Part shown: positions 33,715 to 43,251 of the stretch, one piece after another
Position numbering within the stretch: the stretch's first letter is position 1
Layout of the letters: each line of letters begins with the position of its first letter
From: Motiliproteus sp047633175
GTDB lineage: Bacteria; Pseudomonadota; Gammaproteobacteria; Pseudomonadales; Balneatricaceae
DNA length: 64,000 nt
Direction of reading: 5' to 3'
Assembly (NCBI GenBank): GCA_047633175.1
Contig: JBLIEQ010000003.1
Location: forward strand, 1 to 64,000
Program-made: the position numbers and the translations under genes
The notes under the pieces: generated by a model
Databases searched by the model: none
Seen by the model: only the letters and a program-made list of their open reading frames with translations
What the model was told of the DNA's origin: nothing

Positions 33715-34414
33715 TCTGGACGAGACCCTCGTCCGCGGCGACTGCTCGACGCGCTTCTGCGAATTTATTGAGCGTGCCGGGCTGATCGACGCCCCCGGGT
33801 TTGTCGAGGCTGAACGCGCAATGATGGATAATTACCGTCACCAGCGTCTGTCTATGGATGCCTATATCGCTTTTATTCTGGCGCCACTGTCCACGATGAG
33901 CACCGACCAGATCGCCGCATTGATGCCGGCCTTTATCGATCGTTGTATCAGCGACCACATCTACCCCCAGGCCCTGGCACTGCTGAACGCACACCACCGC
34001 CGCGGCGATCGCATCCTAATCATCTCCGCCTCGGCCGACTTTATCGTCGACGCCGTGGCCGAGTCCCTGGCGGTCGAGGATGTGCTGGCGATCAATCTGG
34101 AACGCACAGCCCAAGGCTGTTACAGCGGTCTTATCCAGGGTGTCCCCAGCTACCGCGAGGGCAAGGTCATACGTTTGCACGCATGGCTGCAGCAGCAGGA
34201 TGAAACCCTAGCCGGCGCCTGCTTCTACAGCGATTCGATTAATGATCAACCGCTGCTGGAACTGGTCGACTATCCGGTGGCCACCAATCCGGACCGCTGC
34301 CTGGCTGAGCTTGCCAATCGCCGCGGCTGGCCGGTGCTGGATTGGCGCCACCAATACGGCGCGGAGCCAGTCGCGACTGATTTTAATTTTATCCTCCCTA
34401 AAACAGGAAGTTAG
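33695..34414 (+). CDS. HAD-IB family phosphatase (SerB-like)
   Basis: A 239-residue haloacid-dehalogenase phosphohydrolase. Motif I is FDLDETLVRGD (residues 5-15), motif II IISASADF (about 108), motif III is the Lys in REGKVIRL (about 155), and motif IV SDSINDQPLLE (about 180-190). The C1-type helical cap places it with SerB and related phosphatases that remove phosphate from small metabolites. It overlaps the preceding gene by 20 bp, so translation is coupled. It probably completes dephosphorylation of a product from the AlkP-type enzyme. Confidence 0.88.
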   Translation: MPLAIFDLDETLVRGDCSTRFCEFIERAGLIDAPGFVEAERAMMDNYRHQRLSMDAYIAFILAPLSTMSTDQIAALMPAFIDRCISDHIYPQALALLNAHHRRGDRILIISASADFIVDAVAESLAVEDVLAINLERTAQGCYSGLIQGVPSYREGKVIRLHAWLQQQDETLAGACFYSDSINDQPLLELVDYPVATNPDRCLAELANRRGWPVLDWRHQYGAEPVATDFNFILPKTGS

Positions 34415-34416
34415 TT

Positions 34417-36492
34417 ATGTCCAAGTTACTGATCGCCAGTGCGACAGCCTTGCTGAGCACGGTCGTGATGACGACCCCAGTAATGGCAGCCTGCCCGTCC
34501 GTCGCCGGCCCCGAGGCCGGTGGTGCTTACCCGCATCTGTTCGAAAAGCTCGAATTCGAGGAGACCTACGACTGCAGCCTGACGCTGTCTGCCAACCCTG
34601 ACAGCAAGGCGTTCAACGCCCGCATCAAAGGTAACCCGGCACTCAAGCCGCTGGCCAGCCGCCTGCCGGCCGAACCCCTGGTGGTCGCGCCCTATCAGAG
34701 TATCGGCCAGTATGGCGGGGTGCTGAACGGCATCTCCAAGGCCACCGAGTCAGGCACCTCCGACCTGCTCTCGGTGCGCCATGTCAACCTGACCCGTTTT
34801 AGCGACGACCTGAGCACCCTGGTGCCCAACGTTGCCAAGTCCTGGGACTGGAATGCTGATTTCACCGAGCTGACCCTGACCCTGCGCAGGGGCCATAAGT
34901 GGTCCGACGGCAGCCCCTTTACCTCGGCAGATATCACCTTCTGGTATAACCACCTGGTGATGGACAGCCATATCATCGAATCACCCAAGGATCGCTTCCT
35001 CTCCGACGGCAAGCCGATGCGGGTCGAAGCCCTGGACGAGACCCGCGTGCGCTTCAGCCTCAACGCCCCTAAGCCGGGTCTGACCACGATGTTTGCCCAG
35101 GATTATGCCCAGCCTTTCCAACCCCGCCATCTGCTGAGCCAGTTCCACCCCGAGTTGAACCCCGAGGCCGACCAACTGGCGCAGTCGCTGGGGTTTGACG
35201 ACGGTTATGCGTTGATCAACTTCTACTACGGCCAGTCCGACTGGAAGGATATTCCCAGCCCGCAACTCAAGGATAAGGCCGCCTTCGAGCGACTGGTCGA
35301 GGCCGGCTATACCGCCATCATGCCGACACTGGAATCTTATATTCTGGTAGAGGAGACCTTGGAGGGCCGTCATCTGGTGGCCAACCCCTACTTCTTCCAG
35401 GTGGATACCGCGGGTCAGCAGCTGCCCTATATCAACGAGATCAGCGAGGTCTATATCGGTGATGAGGATATCCAGACCGCCAAACTGATCGCCGGCGAGA
35501 TCGACTACAAGGCCCAGGCGGTTAACCTGCCTGCGGCGCCTGTGCTGTTGGAAAATAGGAGCGCGGGGGGTTACGCGTTAGCGCTGCGGCCTACCATCGG
35601 CGAGGTCACCCTGGCCTTCAACCTGACCGACAAGGATCTGGAACGACGGGCGCTGTTTAATGACGTCAACTTCCGGCGTGCCATGTCGGTGGCGATCGAC
35701 CGCGATAAGATCAATCAGATCGCCTACTTCGGGCTGGGCACGCCCACCCAATACACCGCCTTCGACGCGGATACCGCGCCCTTCGTCACTGAGAAGCAGA
35801 AACAGGCCTACACCGATTTCGATCCCATGCTGGCCGCCACCCTGCTCGACCAGGCCGGCCTCAAAGATACCGATGGCGACGGACAGCGTGAACTGCCCTC
35901 GGGCACCGCGCTGGAGCTGACGATTCAATACGCCACCCAGGGCTCTGCCACCGAGGTGATGGAGATCACCGCCGCCAACTGGAGCGACCTGGGCATCAAT
36001 ACCCGCATCAAGGAGGTCACCAGCGACGAGTATCGCAACTCGCAGACCGCCAACGACCTCAGCGTACTGAGCTGGACGATGGGCCGTCCGCTGGCCACCA
36101 TCGCGACCAAGACCGAAGACCTGCTGCCACCCTATGGCAACTTCTTCGACCTGCGCACCGGCATGCTCTGGGATCAGTACCGCAAGACCGACGGTGCCGA
36201 GGGCGTTAAGCCCCCGGCCACCGTCGCGGCGATGGAAAAATTGGCTAATCGCTTCGTGCAGCTGCCCACAGGAACCCCGGAATCCAACGCCGTCGGTGTC
36301 CAGATCGCCCAACGCGTGGTCGACGACCTGTTCCAGATCGGCACGGTCAAGGCGGTGGCACCGATCTACTACAGCGACAAACTCGCCAATTTCGAGATTC
36401 CCAGGACCTCGTCCTATGACTACTACCGGGTCTATCCCTACCTGCCGACCCAGTGGTATCTGAAACCCGACGACAGCCTAACCAATAACTGA
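34417..36492 (+). CDS. ABC transporter substrate-binding protein, family 5 (peptide/opine type)
   Basis: A 691-residue periplasmic protein with a signal peptide (1-24, PVMAACPS). The family 5 core begins near residue 85, with WNADFTELTLTLRRGHKWSDGSPFTSAD (split here as WSDGSPFTSAD near 165) typical of DppA/OppA/YejA. It is about 150 residues longer than DppA, including a Cys-containing N-terminal extension before the core. It lies 2 bp after the HAD gene. The substrate is unknown; neighbouring phosphohydrolases suggest a phosphorylated or phosphonylated compound. Confidence 0.88.
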   Translation: MSKLLIASATALLSTVVMTTPVMAACPSVAGPEAGGAYPHLFEKLEFEETYDCSLTLSANPDSKAFNARIKGNPALKPLASRLPAEPLVVAPYQSIGQYGGVLNGISKATESGTSDLLSVRHVNLTRFSDDLSTLVPNVAKSWDWNADFTELTLTLRRGHKWSDGSPFTSADITFWYNHLVMDSHIIESPKDRFLSDGKPMRVEALDETRVRFSLNAPKPGLTTMFAQDYAQPFQPRHLLSQFHPELNPEADQLAQSLGFDDGYALINFYYGQSDWKDIPSPQLKDKAAFERLVEAGYTAIMPTLESYILVEETLEGRHLVANPYFFQVDTAGQQLPYINEISEVYIGDEDIQTAKLIAGEIDYKAQAVNLPAAPVLLENRSAGGYALALRPTIGEVTLAFNLTDKDLERRALFNDVNFRRAMSVAIDRDKINQIAYFGLGTPTQYTAFDADTAPFVTEKQKQAYTDFDPMLAATLLDQAGLKDTDGDGQRELPSGTALELTIQYATQGSATEVMEITAANWSDLGINTRIKEVTSDEYRNSQTANDLSVLSWTMGRPLATIATKTEDLLPPYGNFFDLRTGMLWDQYRKTDGAEGVKPPATVAAMEKLANRFVQLPTGTPESNAVGVQIAQRVVDDLFQIGTVKAVAPIYYSDKLANFEIPRTSSYDYYRVYPYLPTQWYLKPDDSLTNN

Positions 36493-36562
36493 GCCCGATC
36501 GCGCCCTTATACGGGTGGCGTTAGCGCCTCCCGCTTTTCAATTGAGAACTCAAGGCTAAACC

Positions 36563-37756
36563 ATGCTGCTCGATTTTTTTGCCCATACCTGGCTGTTGTG
36601 GATCCTGCTCGGCGTCGGCGGGTTGCTGTTCTGGCAGGCACGCAACAGCCAGTACTTTCACTATGTCTTAAACCGCTATCTGCTGGCCCTGGGCACCCTG
36701 CTGCTGGTCAGCGCTATCGTTTTTTCGCTGATGGAGATCCTCCCGGGAGATTGCGCCGAGAAGATCATCGCCTATAAAAACACCCAGGGTGAGGTGATCA
36801 CCCAGGCCGATATCGAGGCGGAACGTTCCCGTCTCGGGCTGGATCGGCCGATGATGGTGCGCTGGGCCAGCTGGATCACCGATCTGACGCTGCGGGGCGA
36901 TCTGGGTTACAGCTGCGCCAAACGCCAATCGGTCAATCTGGCCCTGGGCGAACGGTTCTGGATGAGTTTCTGGTTCTGCATCGCCGGTCTGGGCTTTGCC
37001 TATCTGATCGCCGTACCCTTCGGTATCCTCTCAGCCTACACCCTCAATAAGCCCTGGCTGGACCGCAAACCCCAGCATACCCCGACACAGCGCGGCGTTA
37101 ATTCGCTGGGGCTGGTGGCCAGTAAATTACTCGACCTGCTGCTGCGCTTTATTAGCTATCTGGGGCTGGCGCTGCCCAACTTCCTGCTGGCCCTGACCAT
37201 CATCCTGCTCTATGTCTTTGCGGGCGAGGCGACCCCTACCGGGCTCTACTCCGAGCAATGGCGGAGCCAGCCCTGGTTCCTGGATGGCAGCCTCCAAACC
37301 GGCAAGCTGATGGATTTCCTCGGCCATATCTGGCTCCCCATCTTCGTTATCGGCTGGTCCGCCACCGCGCTGCAACTGCAGACCGTGCGTGCGCTGGTGG
37401 TGGACGAGTCCAACAAGCCCTACGTCGAGGCCGCCCAGGCTCGCGGTGTGCACGGCATCGCACTCTGGGTGCGCTACCCGGTGCGCCACTCCATCAGCCC
37501 GCTGTTTAACAGCGTCGGTTTCGACTTTCAGCGCGTCTTTAACGACCTGCCGATCGTAGCGATGGTGATCGGCCTTACCGATGCCGCCGCACTGCTGATC
37601 GAGGCGCTGGCCATGACCAACGACCAGGAGCTGGCCGCGGCCATCCTTTTCCTGGTCGCCCTGGTGGTAATCAGCATGAATCTGGTCACCGACGCGGTGC
37701 TGGCGGCGGTGGATCCGCGGGTTCGTCACAGCGTGCTCGGCAAGGGAGGTCATTGA
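36563..37756 (+). CDS. ABC transporter permease, DppB/YejB type
   Basis: A 397-residue inner-membrane permease. The first helix (about 9-27) is extra. The DppB-like motif PGDCAEKI occurs near residue 60, and the EAA loop (VEAAQARGVHGIALWVRYPVRH) lies near 290-310 (quoted in two parts: VEAAQARGVHG and ALWVRYPVRH). The AALLIEALA and VVISMNLVTDAVLAAVDPRV endings are typical of the first Dpp/Yej permease. It is longer than DppB (about 340), closer to YejB (364). The next gene starts 2 bp after its stop. Confidence 0.9.
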   Translation: MLLDFFAHTWLLWILLGVGGLLFWQARNSQYFHYVLNRYLLALGTLLLVSAIVFSLMEILPGDCAEKIIAYKNTQGEVITQADIEAERSRLGLDRPMMVRWASWITDLTLRGDLGYSCAKRQSVNLALGERFWMSFWFCIAGLGFAYLIAVPFGILSAYTLNKPWLDRKPQHTPTQRGVNSLGLVASKLLDLLLRFISYLGLALPNFLLALTIILLYVFAGEATPTGLYSEQWRSQPWFLDGSLQTGKLMDFLGHIWLPIFVIGWSATALQLQTVRALVVDESNKPYVEAAQARGVHGIALWVRYPVRHSISPLFNSVGFDFQRVFNDLPIVAMVIGLTDAAALLIEALAMTNDQELAAAILFLVALVVISMNLVTDAVLAAVDPRVRHSVLGKGGH

Positions 37757-37758
37757 TC

Positions 37759-39018
37759 ATGGTTAGTCTCAGCGCCCGTTTCAAACACTCTACCTCTAAG
37801 ACTCTGCCTGCTCAAAAGCAGGAGTCCTATTACACGGCGGGACAGTTCGCGTTAATTCGTGCCCGCTTTGCCGGCAAAGCCAGCGGCGTGATCGCCGGCT
37901 GGTTGCTGCTCAGCCTGATACTAATGGGGCTGTTTGCGCCGTTTTTCTCACCCATCGATCCCTCAGTTCGAGGGGCCGATTCGGAGTACCGCCGGGGTGC
38001 CCCGCAGGGGATCCATCTCCGGGACGAGAACGGTTTCTCCTGGCGGCCCTTCGCCTACAGCTACGCCAAACCTGAGACCCGCATCGATCTGAGCGCGCTG
38101 GCGGGCGGCGGCCTAGCCGCGCTCGATGCCCTGACATCCGGTAACGCCCTTGATGCCTCGACCCAGAGCACCTTTCTGATCGACCGGGAGCAGCGTCGCT
38201 ACCTGCGGTTCTTCGTGTCGGGCTGGGAGTACCCGGTCATCGATCTGAAACTGGCGGGCCTGAGTCTCGAACTTCGCTGGGACCGGCACCTGTTCGGCGT
38301 CGAGCAGGGACAGCTCCACCTGATGGGGACCGATGAAGACGGCAAGGATGTCTTCAGCCGCACCCTGCACGCGGTCTGGGTCACCCTCAGCATCGCCCTG
38401 ATTGCGCTGGTGGTGAAGCTGTTTACCTCGCTGCTGGTAGGCGGGATCAGCGGCTATTGCGGCGGGCGCATCGATGCGGTGTTGATGAGCCTTACCGAAG
38501 CGGTGCGGGTTATCCCCGCGATCCCCATCTACCTGGCCTGCGCGGTGATGTTGTCGCAGCTGGATCTCACCGCGACCCAGCGCTACTTCGCCATCGCCGT
38601 GGTGATCGGGGCCCTGGACTTCGCCGCCCTCGCCCGTCGCCTGCGCACCCATATCCTCACCGAACGCAACCAGGACTACGTGCTGGCCGCCAAGCTGTGC
38701 GGATCGAATGCCCGGCGGGTGATCTGGCGTCATCTGCTGCCCAGTTTTACAAGCTATATCATCGTCGATACCCTGATCAACTTCCCCTATGTCATCCTGG
38801 CAGAAACCAGCCTCAGCTTTCTGGGGCTGGGGTTGACCGAGCCAGTCAACAGCCTCGGGGTGTTGCTACAGAAAGCGCAGGATCCGGATATACAGCAGAA
38901 CATGGTCTGGCAGTTTTTTCCGGTCCTGGTATTCGTGATCCTGATTATGGCCTTTGTGTTTGTCGGTGACGCCCTGCGTGACGCGGCAGACCCCTATTCG
39001 GAACGTAAGGGTAAATAA
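37759..39018 (+). CDS. ABC transporter permease, DppC/YejE type
   Basis: A 419-residue permease. After the first helix (about 40-60) there is a periplasmic insert of about 130 residues, as in YejE, before LMGTDEDGKDVFSR (about 190). The EAA loop (YVLAAKLCGSNARRVIWRHL) lies near 305-324, and the end DALRDAADPYS is canonical. The ATG at 37759 is preferred to the TTG two codons earlier because GGGAGGT lies 8 bases before it. Its stop overlaps the ATPase start by one base (TAATG). Confidence 0.9.
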   Translation: MVSLSARFKHSTSKTLPAQKQESYYTAGQFALIRARFAGKASGVIAGWLLLSLILMGLFAPFFSPIDPSVRGADSEYRRGAPQGIHLRDENGFSWRPFAYSYAKPETRIDLSALAGGGLAALDALTSGNALDASTQSTFLIDREQRRYLRFFVSGWEYPVIDLKLAGLSLELRWDRHLFGVEQGQLHLMGTDEDGKDVFSRTLHAVWVTLSIALIALVVKLFTSLLVGGISGYCGGRIDAVLMSLTEAVRVIPAIPIYLACAVMLSQLDLTATQRYFAIAVVIGALDFAALARRLRTHILTERNQDYVLAAKLCGSNARRVIWRHLLPSFTSYIIVDTLINFPYVILAETSLSFLGLGLTEPVNSLGVLLQKAQDPDIQQNMVWQFFPVLVFVILIMAFVFVGDALRDAADPYSERKGK

Positions 39019-40808
39019 TGCGTCGACAACAGCTTCCATCAATAAACAGCCCCACAAAAAGCAGTCCAACAAAGCTACTCGATATTAGCGACCTTAGCGT
39101 CTCTTTTGCCACCGACGAGGGCCCAGTGTGCGCGGTGGATCGCCTCAGTCTCAGCATCCGCCCAGGTGAGGTAATGGGGCTGGTGGGCGAGAGTGGATCC
39201 GGAAAATCGGTGACCGCCAAGACAATCATGCGCCTCAATCCGGGCAACGCCCTGATCGATCAGGCCAGTCGCATCCAACTGCTGCATCAGCAGTGCGACA
39301 TCGATGTGCTGCGCCTGCGTGGCCGCGACCTGCGCCAGGTTCGCGGCGGCCTGGTATCGATGATCTTCCAAGAACCTATGGCCAGTTTCGCCCCGGCGAT
39401 CCGTATCGGCGAGCAGATTATCGAGACCATCCAGATCCACCTTGGCCATGATCGCACTCGGGCACGTCGCATCGGTATCGAACTGTTCGAACGGGTGGGT
39501 ATTCGTCAGCCCGAAAAACGCTTCGACCAGTATGTGTTCGAACTCTCCGGCGGCATGCGTCAGCGGGCGATGATCGCGATGGCGCTGGCGACCCAGCCGC
39601 GGCTGCTGATTGCCGACGAGCCCACCACCGCGCTGGATGTGACGATCCAGGCCCAGGTGCTCGAGCTGTTGCTGGAGCTGCGCGAACAGTTCGGCATGGC
39701 GATGCTGTTTATCACCCACGACCTGGGGGTTATCTCCAAGGTCGCCGACAATATCTGCGTGATGAAGCAGGGTATGGCTGTGGAAACCGGGCCTGCCGAG
39801 CAGGTCCTGTTTGAGCCCCGGCATGCCTATACTCGGCGGTTGTTGGCGGCCTTGCCCCACCTTGAGGATCTGCCCGCGGCACCCCTCGTGCGTCCCGAAC
39901 CCCTGGTCAGCGTCCACGACCTGTCGATCCGCTACACCCTGGCCGGCAGTGGCCTGGGCCGCAGTGAATCCCTGAGCGCCGTCGATAATCTCAGCTTTGA
40001 TCTGCCTCGTGGCCAGATCATCGGCCTAGTGGGCGAAAGCGGCTCGGGCAAGACCTCGCTGGGCAAGGCATTGCTGGGTGCCGCGCCGATCAGTAGCGGC
40101 GAGGTCTGTTATCACACTGACTCTCACGCACACGCTCATTCCAACTCTCACGCCAACAATCCGATCCGCTTCGGTGCCGGCAAGAAATTTAAACGCCAGC
40201 AGCTAGCGCGGGTGGCGCAGCTGGTGTTCCAGGATCCCTACGGTTCGCTGAACCCGCGGATGACGGTGCGCGATATTATCGCCGAACCCTTGGAAGCGCT
40301 AAAGCTGACCGCCACCCGCCAGGAGACCGATCGACAGGTGATCGAGATCGCCAAGCGTTGTCATATCCAGATTGACCACCTGCGTCGTTTCCCGCATGCC
40401 TTCTCCGGCGGCCAGCGCCAGCGCATCAGCATCGCCCGGGCACTGGTCTGCAACCCTCAGTTTCTGGTGGCCGACGAGGCCGTAGCCGCGCTGGACGTCT
40501 CGATCCAGGCCGAGATTCTGGCGCTGCTCAAGGAGCTGCGCCAGGATTTGGGCATCACCATCCTGTTTATCTCCCATGATCTGAGCGTGGTCGCCAATCT
40601 CTGTGACCATGTCATCGTCATGAAGGAGGGGCAACTGGTGGAGCAAGGGAGCGTGCGCCAGATCTTCCTCAGCCCTCAGCAACCCTATACCCAGCAGCTG
40701 ATCAAAGCGATTCCGTTGCTACAAGTGCCACCCGCAAACCGCCAGCAGGCACCTGCTCCGCCGGCGTTAATGGCCCGCGAGCATGCGCCCGCGATGGCCT
40801 CCCAGTAG
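39018..40808 (+). CDS. Fused dual ABC ATPase (DppD-DppF/YejF type)
   Basis: A 596-residue cytoplasmic ATPase with two full nucleotide-binding domains. Domain 1 has Walker A GESGSGKSVTAK (about 56), signature ELSGGMRQR (about 175) and LLIADEPTTALDV. Domain 2 has GESGSGKTSLGK (about 340), FSGGQRQRISIARAL (about 465) and FLVADEAVAALDV, where the usual DEP is DEA. The fusion resembles YejF (529 residues). A His-rich insert with alternating His (SHAHAHSNSHA, about 370-380) interrupts domain 2 just before KKFKRQQLARVAQLVFQ and explains part of the extra length. Confidence 0.92.
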   Translation: MRRQQLPSINSPTKSSPTKLLDISDLSVSFATDEGPVCAVDRLSLSIRPGEVMGLVGESGSGKSVTAKTIMRLNPGNALIDQASRIQLLHQQCDIDVLRLRGRDLRQVRGGLVSMIFQEPMASFAPAIRIGEQIIETIQIHLGHDRTRARRIGIELFERVGIRQPEKRFDQYVFELSGGMRQRAMIAMALATQPRLLIADEPTTALDVTIQAQVLELLLELREQFGMAMLFITHDLGVISKVADNICVMKQGMAVETGPAEQVLFEPRHAYTRRLLAALPHLEDLPAAPLVRPEPLVSVHDLSIRYTLAGSGLGRSESLSAVDNLSFDLPRGQIIGLVGESGSGKTSLGKALLGAAPISSGEVCYHTDSHAHAHSNSHANNPIRFGAGKKFKRQQLARVAQLVFQDPYGSLNPRMTVRDIIAEPLEALKLTATRQETDRQVIEIAKRCHIQIDHLRRFPHAFSGGQRQRISIARALVCNPQFLVADEAVAALDVSIQAEILALLKELRQDLGITILFISHDLSVVANLCDHVIVMKEGQLVEQGSVRQIFLSPQQPYTQQLIKAIPLLQVPPANRQQAPAPPALMAREHAPAMASQ

Positions 40809-40814
40809 GTCAGT

Positions 40815-41043
40815 TTTTGTGGGTCGGCTTTTTGTAGGTAGAGAGCATTCCGACAATGCCAGCAAGGTGCTGCCATAGTCAGGCTAAAGCCTAACCCACA
40901 TCGACACCGACTGTTTGCCAGGCGGTATCGAGGGTTATGCAATAGGGTTTACAGATTTTAGAACCCGCCGACTGCGGCAACCCTCGATCGGGCGACTCAG
41001 CAACGGGTGCTGGGGGACTGGTGTCTATCCGGTCCCGGCAGCG
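40815..41043. other. Intergenic region with dispersed hairpin repeat
   Basis: Lies between the convergent ABC ATPase and the third Ig-like protein. The unit at 40869-40900 belongs to the hairpin family also seen at 4591, 15681 and 22487; a partial unit (GTGGGTCGGC with TTCCGACAATGCCAGC) precedes it. It probably ends both transcripts. Nothing coding was seen. Confidence 0.65.
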
Positions 41044-43251
41044 CTAGACAAGCCCCTGGCTGGTCAGGATACCGTCGGGCATCTTGTTAGAAAAAGTAAC
41101 TCCACCCAACGTCATCTTGGAGACAAGGCCGTCAGTGTTAGGAGTGGAGCCCCAAATATCGGCCGACTGATAATCATTTTTAGTAGACCACGTAAACATG
41201 CCGTTGCTATTGAGTACCATCTGGGCCGTATCGGTGTCTCCATCCAGATTAATGACCTGCTTTGTCTCTTCAACAAAGGTTGAATATATACTCCAAGATT
41301 TTCCATCGTTACCCGAGTAATAGATATGGTCATCGGCCCCCAAATTTGCTGCGCCCGTCCATATCCCCCAGCTCGCGTCAGCATTGGCCCCCCCAGTCCC
41401 TGTCTGCGGCGTAGTGGTCAACGCTGCGCTATCGGAATCGACCATGATGTAAATATCGTAGGACACATTCGACTCAAAGTGACGATTCGCCCCACTCCCA
41501 CCATCATGGTCAGAACTGACACCATGCACAAAGTCGAACACCACGGTGGTGGTATCAGAGGTCGATGTGGGTTCCACGGTATCGATGACGTAGTTATCTG
41601 AGACAGCGCCCGCCTTCGGGGCGTTGCCCGCCAGATCGGTCAGCGTAGTGCCCACTGTGATCACATTAGTGGCATCGTCGATAGCATCGGTCGGCGTAAA
41701 GGTGCCGGTCCAGGTAACGCCGTCAGCACTGCTGGAGATTGCACTTAGGGTGCCGTTGGCCAGGGTGATATCGGTGTTATCGAAGTCTTTCACCTCCTCG
41801 CTAAAGACGATGGTCAGGGTCGTGGTCTCGCCGGTTTTCAGGGCGCTGTCGTCCAGCGTGACGCTGGTGACTACCGGCTCCACGGTATCGATGCGGTAGT
41901 TGCCAGTGTCGGCACCCGCCTTCGGGGCGTTACCCGCCAGATCGGTCAGAGTGGTACCCACGCTGATCACATTCGTGCCCACGTCGATAGCATCGGTCGG
42001 CGTAAAGGTGCCGGTCCAGGTAATGCCGTCAGCACTGCTGGAGATTACACTTAGGGTGCCGTTGGCCAGGGTGATATCGGTGTTATCGAAGTCTTTCACC
42101 TCTTCGCTAAAGACGATGGTCAGGGTCGTGGTCTCGCCGGCTTTCAGGGTGGAGTTACTGAGAATAACGCTCTCTACTACCGGCTCCACAGTATCGATGA
42201 CGTAGTTATCCGAGACGGCGCCCGCCTCCGGGATATTGCCCGCCAGATCGGATAGGGCGGTGCCCACTGTGATCACGTTAGTAGTATTTTCGATATCATC
42301 GGTCGGCGTAAAGGTGCCGGTCCAGGTCATGCCGTCAGCGCTGCTGGTGATCGTACTCAGGGTGCCGTTGGCCAGGGTGATATCGTTATTATCGAAGTCT
42401 TTCACCGCCTCGCTAAAGACGATGGTCAGGGTCGTGGTCTCGCCGGCTTTCAGGGCGCTGTCGTCCAGCGTGACGCTGGTGACGGTCGGTGCCGTCATAT
42501 CCCCGATCACCTCGAAGTTGCTGGTAGGGGCGCTGGGGTTGCCCGTGGTATCGGTCTCTATAACTTGAAACTGGTAGGTGGTGTCATCGTCAATGCTGGC
42601 CGTATAGCTCCAAGTCGTTCCACCAACCACGGCATCATAATAAGTGTCTGCTTTTTCGTCATAGACCTGGACGGTCGAACCTGCCTCATTGGTGCCGCTG
42701 AGCAGCAGAGATCCATCGTTGGTAGTGTCGCCAGAGATTAAGTTTCTTGGCTCTGAGCCCTGATCGTCGGTGACCGCTTTTAAGTTGGCGGAAGGTGCGC
42801 TTGTATCGGCTGATGAACCGCCGCCAGAAGAAGAAGAAGAAGAAGAAGAAGAAGCAATAGCACCCAACGCCAGAACACCAGCACCCACTGCGCCCGATAA
42901 GAGACCCGACCCCGAAGCACCAGAGGCCTGCCATACGATGCCGTTTTCGACCGCCGATTCCCCTCCTTGAACGGCCATCTCTTCCGCGGGGCTCAAGACA
43001 CCCTCGACGCTATAGGTAACGGGGCCTTCGGTGGCGTAAAAATCACCGATGCTGGCAACAGGTTCTCCATCAACGTCGATCTCTAGATCTTGCCCTTTGC
43101 GCTTGAGTACAAGACCCTCGATAACAGGTTCGCCACTCGTATCGACAAGGGTGTAGGTCGCCGATGTCTGGGCAGGAATAACCGCGAGTGTCTCGTCTAG
43201 AGGCACCAAAGAAAAATCATAAGAAACAACGACTTTTAGCTGAAAATCCAT
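41044..43251 (-). CDS. Large secreted Ig-like protein with BapA-like N-terminus and shared C-terminal domain
   Basis: A 735-residue protein. The start is the ATG at 43251, because GGAG lies 8 bases before it; the open frame extends 27 codons more without support. Residues 1-115 are BapA-prefix-like (LVLKRKGQDLEIDVDGEP, then IGDFYA). A Gly/Ala hydrophobic stretch and a Ser9-Gly3 linker follow (about 115-145). Then comes one Ig-like unit and three nearly identical 102-residue Ig-like repeats (DNA period 306 bp, 41574-42490). Residues 568-735 are the domain shared with the proteins at 3 and 19595 (VSYDIYIMV, NLGADDHIYY, SNGMF, ADIWG). No RTX repeats are present. Probably a surface adhesin. Confidence 0.78.
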   Translation of the reverse strand: MDFQLKVVVSYDFSLVPLDETLAVIPAQTSATYTLVDTSGEPVIEGLVLKRKGQDLEIDVDGEPVASIGDFYATEGPVTYSVEGVLSPAEEMAVQGGESAVENGIVWQASGASGSGLLSGAVGAGVLALGAIASSSSSSSSSGGGSSADTSAPSANLKAVTDDQGSEPRNLISGDTTNDGSLLLSGTNEAGSTVQVYDEKADTYYDAVVGGTTWSYTASIDDDTTYQFQVIETDTTGNPSAPTSNFEVIGDMTAPTVTSVTLDDSALKAGETTTLTIVFSEAVKDFDNNDITLANGTLSTITSSADGMTWTGTFTPTDDIENTTNVITVGTALSDLAGNIPEAGAVSDNYVIDTVEPVVESVILSNSTLKAGETTTLTIVFSEEVKDFDNTDITLANGTLSVISSSADGITWTGTFTPTDAIDVGTNVISVGTTLTDLAGNAPKAGADTGNYRIDTVEPVVTSVTLDDSALKTGETTTLTIVFSEEVKDFDNTDITLANGTLSAISSSADGVTWTGTFTPTDAIDDATNVITVGTTLTDLAGNAPKAGAVSDNYVIDTVEPTSTSDTTTVVFDFVHGVSSDHDGGSGANRHFESNVSYDIYIMVDSDSAALTTTPQTGTGGANADASWGIWTGAANLGADDHIYYSGNDGKSWSIYSTFVEETKQVINLDGDTDTAQMVLNSNGMFTWSTKNDYQSADIWGSTPNTDGLVSKMTLGGVTFSNKMPDGILTSQGLV
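41574..42490 (-). repeat. Three tandem 306-bp coding repeats
   Basis: Each unit encodes one Ig-like module with VVFSEEVKDFDN-type and TLTDLAGN motifs (as TIVFSEEVKDFDNTDITLAN, TDLAGNAPKAGA). The units are about 90 percent identical in DNA by eye, with identical synonymous choices in many codons, so recent duplication or gene conversion is likely and repeat number may vary. Confidence 0.85.
42827..42853. repeat. GAA/TTC trinucleotide tract encoding a Ser run
   Basis: Nine uninterrupted triplets (TCT on the coding strand) give the Ser9 part of the linker after the BapA-like prefix. Slippage would change linker length without a frameshift. Confidence 0.85.

Noticed and set aside
41574..42568. 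Plus-strand frames across the tandem Ig repeats
   Set aside because: They repeat because the coding repeats on the minus strand repeat; no start signals or domains.
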